Shown one piece after another: positions 28,170 to 35,348 of a stretch of 64,000 nt of DNA. The notes beneath the pieces were generated by a model, which was not told the DNA's origin, ran no database searches, and was given only the letters and a program-made list of their open reading frames with translations. A program made the position numbers and the translations under genes. This DNA is from Antrihabitans cavernicola (lineage in GTDB: Bacteria > Actinomycetota > Actinomycetes > Mycobacteriales > Mycobacteriaceae): contig NZ_VLNY01000002.1 in the NCBI RefSeq assembly GCF_008297975.1, positions 496,001-560,000 of the forward strand, given 5' to 3'. Every line of letters begins with the position of its first letter. Position 1 is the stretch's first letter.

Positions 28170-28317
28170 CAACGTAGCTCTTGGTTGGCTCACATGCGAA
28201 GACGTGTGAGTTCGTTCGCCGGGCAGCGCCGGATCCGGCAGACAGTGAGGTCGTCGCACGAATGGCGACGACGACAACCCCGATCCCGCCGGCGACCTCA
28301 ACCCGTCGAGATTTGAT

Positions 28318-29520
28318 CTACTGCGAGGGGACTGTCGCATCATCTCGACCGCCTCGCCGATGGAGACGGCGCCAGATACGTGCGAGCTCTACGAGCTGAT
28401 TGAGCTCGGCCGCGAGGTCGCGTCGCTGCGTGCCTCGCCCGGCCTGCCGGGCGTGGCTGAGTGCTGATGATGACGGCAGTTGCCCGCTCCGCTTCGCGGC
28501 GACCACGACAGAGATTCGTTGCGCATAGTCTCTCAGTTTGTCGCGTTCAGATCCTGCTATGCCGTCATGCCGCAACGGCAGTGTGTGTCGGTTCAGGCGG
28601 ACGAGACAGTCCCGGACCTCCATCGTCATGCGGTGCAGCTGACTGATCGAGTCGGCCGGCGTCCCTGCTGCCGGGCGTTCGAGGACCACTTCGGGGTAGG
28701 TGTCGGTCAGGTCACGCCAGAGGGGGCGAATACGCCGACAGTACCGTCCGGGTCGATCCCAGCCTGTGCGGACAAGAGCGGCACCGATGAGGGGGACGGT
28801 GAGAATTGCGGCACCGGCGATGAGCGCCACGAATGCGATGAGCGCCTGCGACTGCATCGATGGATCCTTCGCAGCAGAGCCGGCGAGAACAGCAGTCACT
28901 GTCGCGAACGGTACATAGATCGATTGCACGGTGAGAGCCCCGAAGTAGACCAGGACGACGATGTAAATGGCGCTTTCGCGAACTGTGTTGTCGCCGCCGC
29001 GGAGTTCCCCGATCATGATATAGATGATCGATATCGACGCTGCCGCGAGCACGGAACAATACGCGATCCAGGCGACGGCCGCTCCCCAACCGAGGTACTC
29101 GTCGATCAGCATGTCGTGCGCCCGGGCGGGGGTTCCCGCGGCGAGGATGACCGCGGTAGCGGCGATAGCGACCGCATCGTAGCGCCGCTGACGACGCCAC
29201 ATCGTCCCCGAGTCGTCACTGGGAGAAGAGGCGAGCCGCGCCATCCCAACGATGCACATGAGTGAAAGCAGAACCGGACCGAACGACGCCTGCCGGACAA
29301 TGTTGATTATGTTGGCGCCATCGAACATCGAGAAGACACGGGCGATTTCTTTCTCGACCCAGTCGTTACGGAGCATGTCGCACATGAGACCCAACGACAG
29401 TGCACGGGTCGCCAAACGGTCCATCGGAGTGTGACTGACCAGAATGCAGCGGCCCACCAGAACGATCGCGACGAACACGAATGCCGTCCACTGCACAATG
29501 TCTGGGATCGCCGAGGTCAT
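28318..29520 (-). CDS. MAB_1171c-family putative transporter (DUF6545-like)
   Basis: A 400-residue protein. Residues 1-~240 contain about seven hydrophobic segments (e.g. VFVAIVLVGRCILV, FGPVLLSLMCIVGMA, AVAWIAYCSVLAAASISIIY, IYIVVLVYFGALTV). A cytoplasmic C-terminal region of ~150 residues follows (LWRDLTDTYPEVVLERP, MTMEVRDCLVRLN) with no enzymatic motif. This layout matches the actinobacterial MAB_1171c-type proteins that sit beside ImmA/IrrE-like peptidases. It overlaps the peptidase gene by four bases (ATGA), so the two form a coupled unit. Transport function is unproven; a sensory role is possible. Confidence 0.7.
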   Translation of the reverse strand: MTSAIPDIVQWTAFVFVAIVLVGRCILVSHTPMDRLATRALSLGLMCDMLRNDWVEKEIARVFSMFDGANIINIVRQASFGPVLLSLMCIVGMARLASSPSDDSGTMWRRQRRYDAVAIAATAVILAAGTPARAHDMLIDEYLGWGAAVAWIAYCSVLAAASISIIYIMIGELRGGDNTVRESAIYIVVLVYFGALTVQSIYVPFATVTAVLAGSAAKDPSMQSQALIAFVALIAGAAILTVPLIGAALVRTGWDRPGRYCRRIRPLWRDLTDTYPEVVLERPAAGTPADSISQLHRMTMEVRDCLVRLNRHTLPLRHDGIAGSERDKLRDYAQRISVVVAAKRSGQLPSSSALSHARQAGRGTQRRDLAAELNQLVELARIWRRLHRRGGRDDATVPSQ

Positions 29521-30035
29521 CGGTAGCGCGCGCGGAAGAGGGTGCGCCGCACTACGGATGGCCGACGGCGAGGCAGTGTGGCCTCGACCATCAGCATGTC
29601 CGCGAAGGTCTCCGCCGCGGCTTCGCGTACGTTGTCGTAGTCGCTGCGACCAAGAACGCTTTGTATCGAGTCCGGCGACAACTCAGGCATGAGCGCATGC
29701 AACGGCGGTCGGTAGGCGGGAGTGCCGTCGGATGCACCTTGTCCATCGTGGCGTAATAACATGTGCCCTATCTCGTGGGATATCACATGATCCGCATGCC
29801 ATTCTGTGTCCGCGTTGTACAAGACGATGTCACTGTGGGTGGTCTTAATCCATAACCCGCTGGTAGTTGTCCCACATCCGAGGCCGGACAGTGCCGGAGG
29901 GTCGTCGACCCGCTGAAGGAAGATCGGTCGGCCCCGATTCTTCGCAACTGCCGCAACGAACGTGGCGCGTTCCCACGGAAAGGGGATCTCGATGTTTCGC
30001 ATCAAGTCCCCGAACCGGGCCGCCATATCAACCAT
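29517..30035 (-). CDS. ImmA/IrrE-type metallopeptidase
   Basis: A 172-residue protein. The zinc-protease motif is HVISHEIGHMLLRHDG near residue 85, giving HExxH. Upstream GLWIKTTHSDIVLYN and the later EAAAETFADMLMVEA fit the glu-zincin layout with a third acidic ligand. ImmA/IrrE peptidases cleave repressors to release mobile-element or stress genes. The ATG at 30035 follows an AGGAGGGGGAG ribosome site, so longer upstream starts are rejected. It is followed by the coupled membrane protein; XRE-type regulators lie on the opposite strand, the obvious candidate substrates. Confidence 0.75.
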   Translation of the reverse strand: MVDMAARFGDLMRNIEIPFPWERATFVAAVAKNRGRPIFLQRVDDPPALSGLGCGTTTSGLWIKTTHSDIVLYNADTEWHADHVISHEIGHMLLRHDGQGASDGTPAYRPPLHALMPELSPDSIQSVLGRSDYDNVREAAAETFADMLMVEATLPRRRPSVVRRTLFRARYR

Positions 30036-30641
30036 TTGCCGCTCCCCCTCCTCGCGCAGCGCCCCCTTCATGCATTGTATGAGTTGCGGCGGAACGCGGC
30101 AGGCAGTACCCCAAATTCTCGCAACAATATTGTTAGCAATTGGGGAAGAGGCGGTGCGTGCGTTGGCTACCCGCGAGCACACCGAGCCGTTCGGGCGGCC
30201 GTTTCGGATCTGGCGGGACGGTCGACGGTTCGATCCGCGCCTGGCGATGCCGCGAATTTAACGCCCTGGTGCCCAGCCCGCGACGGTGCGCGCACCCCAG
30301 GGCGGAAGTGCTTGAGATCGCGGTCGCGTTGCATGAACCCGGACGCACCGCGGCCGGCCTGAATCGTTGTCGACCTGAGACAAGGGGCGATCGATCGATG
30401 AAGGTCTATTCAGCAGCACCGCTGATGACTGGCGAGCCGATTCCGCCGGGTGTGGTAGGTCTGCGTCTTCGCACGGCGTTGCGTGTGATCGAACTGAGCG
30501 TGGCGCAGCGCTCTCTGGCTACGCAAACTTCCGCACCGCACCGCAAAACCATGCGACTCCCACCGACCGCTGGTTGGAAAATCCAGCTGGTGGCTAATTG
30601 TTCGATACGATAGTGATAGATGACCGTTTAGTCTGGTCCGT
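30036..30641. other. Divergent regulatory gap between peptidase and XRE gene
   Basis: About 600 bases between divergent genes. It contains the palindrome at 30109-30145 near the peptidase and a 70-codon frame at 30400-30613 (MKVYSAAPLMTG, then GLRLRTALRVIELSVAQRSL) that might be a decayed regulator N terminus but lacks support. The right 50 bases are AT-richer and probably hold the XRE promoter. Confidence 0.4.
30109..30145. promoter_or_regulatory. Palindromic operator candidate upstream of the peptidase gene
   Basis: A perfect 12-base palindrome AACAATATTGTT (30123-30134) is flanked by outer arms CCCCAAATT (30109-30117) and AATTGGGG (30138-30145). It lies 74-110 bases before the peptidase ATG. 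The two-level symmetry suits a dimeric XRE-type repressor. Confidence 0.45.
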
Positions 30642-31334
30642 ATGCGTCAGCCAGACGATCCAGAGCATTTTGCGCGCCACGTGAACTTTCGTCGCGAGCA
30701 ACTGGGCCTGAGCCACAAGGGCCTCAAGGCTGCGGGTGGCCCTGCGCCGCCGACAACCTCGAAAGCTGAGAACGGCAAACTCGACCCACGACCGGAGACC
30801 TTCGCCAAGCTCGACCGAGGTTTGAGTTGGACACCCGGCAGCGCTGCGTACACCTGGCATGGGGGGGAGCCGACACCGCTGGAATTGGCGATGTCGACGC
30901 CGTTGCAACCGACGCCAGACTCGCAGCCGGTGGCGATGTCCGCCGTATTAGCCCTGGTCAGTGCCTACCGACGCATGGTCGAACTTGACGAAGCGGACCC
31001 CGGACCGATATCCCACGAGGCCTTCACAGACGTCCGCCGGCAGACGGGTGAAGCGGTTAGCGCAGTGACCGGTGCGCTGGTGACCGACATCCTCGAACGC
31101 CACAGCCGTACTGACGCGGTCACGCCATTGACCAACGATCTGATCGAGTTTGCACTCAGGGATTACATGGCGCTGCCCGTCGTCGCTGACGAACCCAATC
31201 GAGAAGAAAAACTGTATCGGAGATGGCTCGTGGGAAGAGCCGGCGACATTGAACCTTCGCTACGGCGGAAGTTCCGCCGGCGGCTCGACCGTAAGCTTCA
31301 TAGAAGCGAAGGGGTGCAGCGCTTTGAAACCTAA
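30642..31334 (+). CDS. XRE-family helix-turn-helix regulator
   Basis: A 230-residue protein. The N-terminal ~65 residues form an XRE HTH (HFARHVNFRREQLGLSHKGL, then TTSKAENGKLDPRPETFAKL) matching regulators that end the HTH with GLGWTPGSA-type sequence (here LDRGLSWTPGSAAYTWHGG). The remainder is acidic and helical with no known domain. It is divergent from the peptidase/membrane pair and overlaps the next gene by 11 bases, so it belongs to a two-gene regulatory unit. Confidence 0.75.
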   Translation: MRQPDDPEHFARHVNFRREQLGLSHKGLKAAGGPAPPTTSKAENGKLDPRPETFAKLDRGLSWTPGSAAYTWHGGEPTPLELAMSTPLQPTPDSQPVAMSAVLALVSAYRRMVELDEADPGPISHEAFTDVRRQTGEAVSAVTGALVTDILERHSRTDAVTPLTNDLIEFALRDYMALPVVADEPNREEKLYRRWLVGRAGDIEPSLRRKFRRRLDRKLHRSEGVQRFET

Positions 31335-31728
31335 CGTACGTCTGTCGGTCAAGATCGACAAACTTTTCGACACGTTCCATCCGGTAGGCGAACCCGAACA
31401 GAGTCCACACGTGGTTGCCCAGGTGGTTAGTGCCGCTCTCGGCGCCGACATTCCGGCGCAGATGATCGAGGACCTCAGGCACGGGCGATACGAGGATCCG
31501 GTGGACCCGACGGTGCTGATCGCGATCGCAGAACACTTCCAAGTTCCGGGTTACTACCTGACCAGCGACGGCGAGCTCGCGGATTCGGTGGCGGAACAGC
31601 TCGAATTCCTCGCTGATCTGCGCCATCTGGGGGTGAACGCTCTTGACTATCGCGGCGTTCGACTCGACCGGCAGCAGGTTCGGGCAATCCTCGCAAATTT
31701 GACTCGCTCAGACAATCCGGGATCTTAA
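31324..31728 (+). CDS. EspR-like helix-turn-helix regulator
   Basis: A 134-residue protein starting at TTG inside the end of the XRE gene. The sequence KIDKLFDTFHPVG, then HVVAQVVSAALGADIPAQMI, LRHGRYEDPVDPTVLIAIAE, HFQVPGYYLTSD and a C-terminal dimerisation-type helix follow the layout of mycobacterial EspR and related nucleoid-type regulators (LNRLFDTVYPPG…SAPYLSQLRSG…FFRIKAAYFTDD). The start is uncertain because no ATG or GTG fits. Its TAA shares bases with the convergent P450 stop. Confidence 0.65.
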   Translation: MKPNVRLSVKIDKLFDTFHPVGEPEQSPHVVAQVVSAALGADIPAQMIEDLRHGRYEDPVDPTVLIAIAEHFQVPGYYLTSDGELADSVAEQLEFLADLRHLGVNALDYRGVRLDRQQVRAILANLTRSDNPGS

Positions 31729-33146
31729 GAGCGCGAGCGCAACCGCATCCTGAGTCCCGCTGGCTTCAGAGTCACGAGTTCGTCGACAGCAAGCCGATAC
31801 TTCAAGTCCGGCTCGAGGTCGAACGCGTACAGGATGTGGGCTAGTGTCAGGACGATTTCGTGAAGCGCGAACTGTCGGCCGATACATGATCGCAAACCTA
31901 TTCCGAACGGCTTGTAAGCCCCCGGCTGGCGCTCCTGAGAAGGGTCGCGGACGAACCGCTCCGGATCGAACTGGTCGGCATCGGATCCCCAAATATGTTT
32001 GTCGCGGTGGACACCGATGAGATTCACGTATACCCATTCGCCTCGCCTGACGGTGTATCCACCCAGCTCTGTGTCCTGTTTGGGACGCCGAAAGAACCCG
32101 CCGGCAACGGGCCACAGTCGTAATGTCTCGTCGACCACTCGACGCAAATAGCGAAGCTTCGCTACCTGCTCGTAGGCGAGTGTCGTGGGGTCACCCCCGG
32201 TGATCGTGTCGATCTCCTGGCGGACCCGTTTGACGACGTCCGGCCGGTGCGATAGCAGGTGGAGAGCAAAGGTTAAGGTGCCAGCACTCGTTTCATGGCC
32301 GGCGATCAGAAATGTGAGCACTTGGTCCCGAACGACGGATCGCGCCAGCGGTTGCCTGGTCTCCGGGTCCGAGGTTTCCATCATTCGCTGTAGAAGATCA
32401 GGAGCGCCGGCAACATCTGGCCGGCATTCGTCGATCATGTCCTCTGCGAGACGCTGCAGCTCCGCGACGTTGAGCTGGTTGCGTCGTCGCGCGGCCCGTC
32501 CGATCGTCGCGTCCAGGAGCTCGATGGAGACCGGTCGACTGGCATAGCGGAGCACGTCGAGCATCAGGTTCACGACGGGCATGTTCGTCCCGGCAGACGG
32601 TTCGTCAAGATTCGCAAAGCTGTACCCGAATCCAGCACGGGCCATGATCTCGAGCGTCACGGTGTTCATGTCGCCCGCTACGTCGATGGGATCGCTACAG
32701 CGGCCCCAACGGCGTATCAACTCGCTGACTACATCAGTCATCACAGGGTGGTATAAACGCATCGACTCGCGCGTGAATCCCGGCATTAATACGCGGTGCG
32801 CGGCCCCCCATTGCGGATCGTTGGTTGACGCGACGATAAGCCCGGAACTTCCCAGCATGCGCAGTCGTCGGATAGGAGGTCCGAACGCCTTTTCCCATTG
32901 AGAATCCGATTGCACCGTGTCGGCGAGTTCCGCACCGTTGATGATCACCATCCGCTTCGGACCGAAACGCAACTCGTAGATCGGGCCGATGCTTTCTGAC
33001 AACTTAGCCATCGACTGAACAGGTTTACGTGGGTTGAGGGCCAACACATCACCTAGCATCGGAAGTCTCCCCCAAGGGCCTGGTAGCTCGCTCACGACGC
33101 GGCATCTCCCTTCGATTTCTGTGAGAGTAGTGCACGGCAAGGACAT
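31725..33146 (-). CDS. Cytochrome P450, CYP102-like heme domain without reductase
   Basis: A 473-residue P450. The I-helix is FLIAGHETSAGTL, ExxR is ETLR in RRVVDETLRLWPVAG, and the heme loop is PFGIGLRSCIGRQFAL with the axial Cys. The N-terminal half (KPVQSMAKLSESIGPIYELR, WGAAHRVLMPGFTRESMRLY) resembles the heme domain of fatty acid hydroxylases such as P450 BM3. No FMN/FAD reductase is fused, so it needs partner proteins; the only reductase seen is at 54965. A fatty-acyl substrate is plausible beside a lipid cluster. The ATG at 33146 was chosen over a long upstream extension; IS5 follows 90 bases upstream. Confidence 0.85.
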   Translation of the reverse strand: MSLPCTTLTEIEGRCRVVSELPGPWGRLPMLGDVLALNPRKPVQSMAKLSESIGPIYELRFGPKRMVIINGAELADTVQSDSQWEKAFGPPIRRLRMLGSSGLIVASTNDPQWGAAHRVLMPGFTRESMRLYHPVMTDVVSELIRRWGRCSDPIDVAGDMNTVTLEIMARAGFGYSFANLDEPSAGTNMPVVNLMLDVLRYASRPVSIELLDATIGRAARRRNQLNVAELQRLAEDMIDECRPDVAGAPDLLQRMMETSDPETRQPLARSVVRDQVLTFLIAGHETSAGTLTFALHLLSHRPDVVKRVRQEIDTITGGDPTTLAYEQVAKLRYLRRVVDETLRLWPVAGGFFRRPKQDTELGGYTVRRGEWVYVNLIGVHRDKHIWGSDADQFDPERFVRDPSQERQPGAYKPFGIGLRSCIGRQFALHEIVLTLAHILYAFDLEPDLKYRLAVDELVTLKPAGLRMRLRSRS

Positions 33147-33236
33147 CTTCGATGGCAAGTCCGAGTCCAGCTTGGATGCTTGGTTCGCTTTCGGCGGGTT
33201 CGGGCTAGCTAGTCTGGGCTGGTAGGGACGGGCTAG

Positions 33237-34209
33237 GGCGTGTCTCCTGAATATTCGTGTCCTGACCAGCGAAGATTGACCGGTGACACGGATGGGTGTG
33301 ATTTCTGACGAGTTCTGGGCTGCTGTCGAACCGGTGATGCCCTCGGATAAGGGCAAGCGGGGCAACAGGTTCGGTGATCACCGCGTGATACTGGAAGCGA
33401 TCGCGTGGAGGTTCCGCACGGGCAGTCCATGGCGGGACCTCCCGGCCGATTTCGGGCCGTGGCAGACGGTATGGAAACGTCATCACCGCTGGTCCTTGGA
33501 CGGCACCTACGACGAGATGTTCGCCCAGGTTGCGGCGGTGTTCGGGTCTGACTCCGTGATGGTCGACGGCAGCCTCGAGAGGCTGCTGTCGGTGGATTCG
33601 ACGAGCGCGCGAGCACATCAACATTGCGCGGGGGCACGATCAGACACACTCGCCAAAGGGGGCTCTGTCGAATTACAAGAAAGCCGCCGATGAGCCTGCC
33701 GACCATGCGATCGGCCGCTCGCGCGGTGGACTCACTACCAAGATCCACGCCCTGACCGATCAGCGGCACGCTCCGGTCACGGTCCGGTTGACGGCCGGGC
33801 AGGCAGGCGACAACCCCCAACTGGTCGAGCTGCTCGATGACCACGCCCACGCGTGCCGCAGTCAGGGTGAGTCGACTCGACACTTTCGGCTACTCGGCGA
33901 CAAGGCGTACTCGCATCCGAGCACGCGAACCGAATTACGTTCCAGAAGAATCAAACACACGATCCCGGAGCGCAAAGACCAGATCGCCAGACGTAAAGCC
34001 AAGGGCTCTACCGGTGGTCGGCCTCCCGCGTTCGACGGCGAGCTCTACCGGAGGCGTAACACCGTCGAACGAGGCTTCAACCGGCTCAAGCACTGGCGCG
34101 GCATCGCGACCCGCTACGACAAATACGCTCTGACCTACCTCGGTGGTGTCCTACCGGCGTGCGCCGTCATCCACGCGCGAGTCGCGGCCAACGAATCAGG
34201 AGACACGCC
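33237..34209 (+). mobile_element. Complete IS5-family insertion sequence
   Basis: About 970 bases bounded by perfect inverted ends (GGCGTGTCTCCTGA at 33237, its complement ending at 34209) and flanked by a CTAG duplication (33233-33236 and 34210-34213). It carries a two-frame transposase. Intact ends, target duplication and undamaged frames suggest recent insertion. It sits between the CYP102-like gene and the PUFA-type cluster. Confidence 0.9.
33283..33693 (+). CDS. IS5-family transposase, upstream frame (orfA)
   Basis: A GTG-started frame of 136 codons. It contains the DUF4096-type N-terminal region (GVISDEFWAAVEPVMP, RTGSPWRDLPADFGPWQTVW) and the first catalytic Asp in LLSVDSTSARAHQHC. 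The frame ends shortly after, and the rest of the transposase lies in the +1 frame, so a full-length protein needs programmed frameshifting around 33630-33660, a region with G- and A-runs. Confidence 0.85.
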   Translation: MTRMGVISDEFWAAVEPVMPSDKGKRGNRFGDHRVILEAIAWRFRTGSPWRDLPADFGPWQTVWKRHHRWSLDGTYDEMFAQVAAVFGSDSVMVDGSLERLLSVDSTSARAHQHCAGARSDTLAKGGSVELQESRR

Positions 34210-34213
34210 CTAG
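33640..34213 (+). CDS. IS5-family transposase, downstream frame (orfB)
   Basis: The second frame supplies the rest of the DDE domain: GRSRGGLTTKIHALTDQ, FRLLGDKAYSHPSTR (second Asp), and YRRRNTVERGFNRLKHWRG (catalytic Glu), ending in ATRYDKYALTYLGGV. The TAG stop lies in the CTAG target duplication, outside the element itself. Translation probably depends on frameshift from orfA; the left coordinate is the approximate entry point. No start codon of its own is evident near the overlap. Confidence 0.75.
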
Positions 34214-34217
34214 GCTA

Positions 34218-34950
34218 GCGCGTGTCTCCCATTGACTGAAACGGGTTGGGCGGCAGCATCTTTCGGCGTGAGGTGTTCTGAGTTTCAGTATGTGACGTCG
34301 ACCGACACTCAGCTGGAGCTGCTGCCGTCCTCGCTTGATCGGCCCGGACCGAACTTCCAGAACACGCGCACTGTGGTGGAAGGCAGGCTGTTACGGCTTC
34401 GGACCGGATATGCCAAGGCGGGACCTGCCCGTATTTCGGGCCGTGGCAGACGGTGCGGAAGGGCTACGGCCGCTACGCGAAGGATGGCACACCTGGGACC
34501 CCGGGTATTGACCGCGTTAGCGGCGATGGCCGATGCCAACGGAGATATCGATTGGGCGCTGTCGATCGACTCGACGGTCGCGTGAGTCCATCAGCACGGC
34601 ACGAACCTCGCGTGACTCAGAGCGATCTTCCGGTTATAGCAACCTCGACGTCGAGTCTGCTGATCAGGGCCCTTTGCCGTTCTCGTGGCGGGCTGACCAC
34701 CGAGATCCATTTGGCTTGCGACGGCACGGGCGGGCCTTGGCGGTGTTGATCGGGCCGGGTCAAGGCCACGATGGCACGATGCTCGCATCGCTGTTGGACG
34801 GGATCCGGGTGCCCCGATCCGGTGGCCGCGTGACGCGGACTCGACCGGACCGTGTCCGCGCGGACAAGGCGTACGCATCACCAGTGAATCGGAAGTTGTT
34901 GCGTGCCAACCACATCACCGCGGTCATCCCCGGCGAATACCGACCGCTAG
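34218..34950 (+). pseudogene. Decayed second IS5-type transposase
   Basis: Immediately right of IS5 the sequence begins again with an end-like GCGTGTCTCCC. Frames then give SFGVRCSEFQYV-like sequence, GDIDWALSIDSTVA with a first-Asp motif, and in other frames VHQHGTNLA, RGGLTTEIHLACDGTG, GGRVTRTRPDRVRADKAY, plus the end of the second-Asp region. Several frameshifts and stops break it, and the catalytic Glu region and right end are missing. It is a relic of a related but distinct element. Confidence 0.75.
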
Positions 34951-35348
34951 TCGTTGTTGGTTGGATAGTTAATCGATAATTAGTCGATTATTGGTTGCCA
35001 AGTGAACGTAGCTTCTGGCATGGTGACCATCATGCTCGCCGCTGGATCGGACGGCGGCTCGCATGCGTAGGCAGTTCTTGTGACTGTCTTGTGATCGGGG
35101 TTCCGCTATGGGGGTGTCTTTCGTGTCATCGGAGTTTGTTGGCCGTGAATTCGGTGTCAGACGGTGTCGTTCGACGACGCTCCGTCGGATTCGGTCGAAA
35201 TTGAACCAATTACTGGCGCCACCTCATGTCGTGGTATGGCCTAGTGCGATGGCGCCGCCGCATTCCGCTCAACCGGCTTGGTCGTCGCAGCTGCCGCCCT
35301 TGTTTGCCCGCCGTTCGCGGACTTCGCGCTAGATCTTTTGGAAGACAA
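34951..35348. other. Regulatory gap upstream of the PUFA-type cluster
   Basis: About 400 bases between the transposase relic and the first synthase gene. It holds an AT-rich patch with the inverted repeat at 34971-34989. Short frames here have no family resemblance. The cluster promoter is probably in this gap, but I cannot fix -35/-10 sites. Confidence 0.4.
34971..34989. promoter_or_regulatory. Inverted repeat in the cluster promoter region
   Basis: AATCGA (34971-34976) and TCGATT (34984-34989) are perfect inverted arms around the AT-rich spacer TAATTAG. It lies 360 bases upstream of the first synthase gene and may be an operator. Confidence 0.4.

Noticed and set aside
35108-35332. A 74-codon plus-strand frame upstream of the first synthase gene
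   Set aside because: No ribosome site or family resemblance; low-complexity Arg/Pro/Ser composition.
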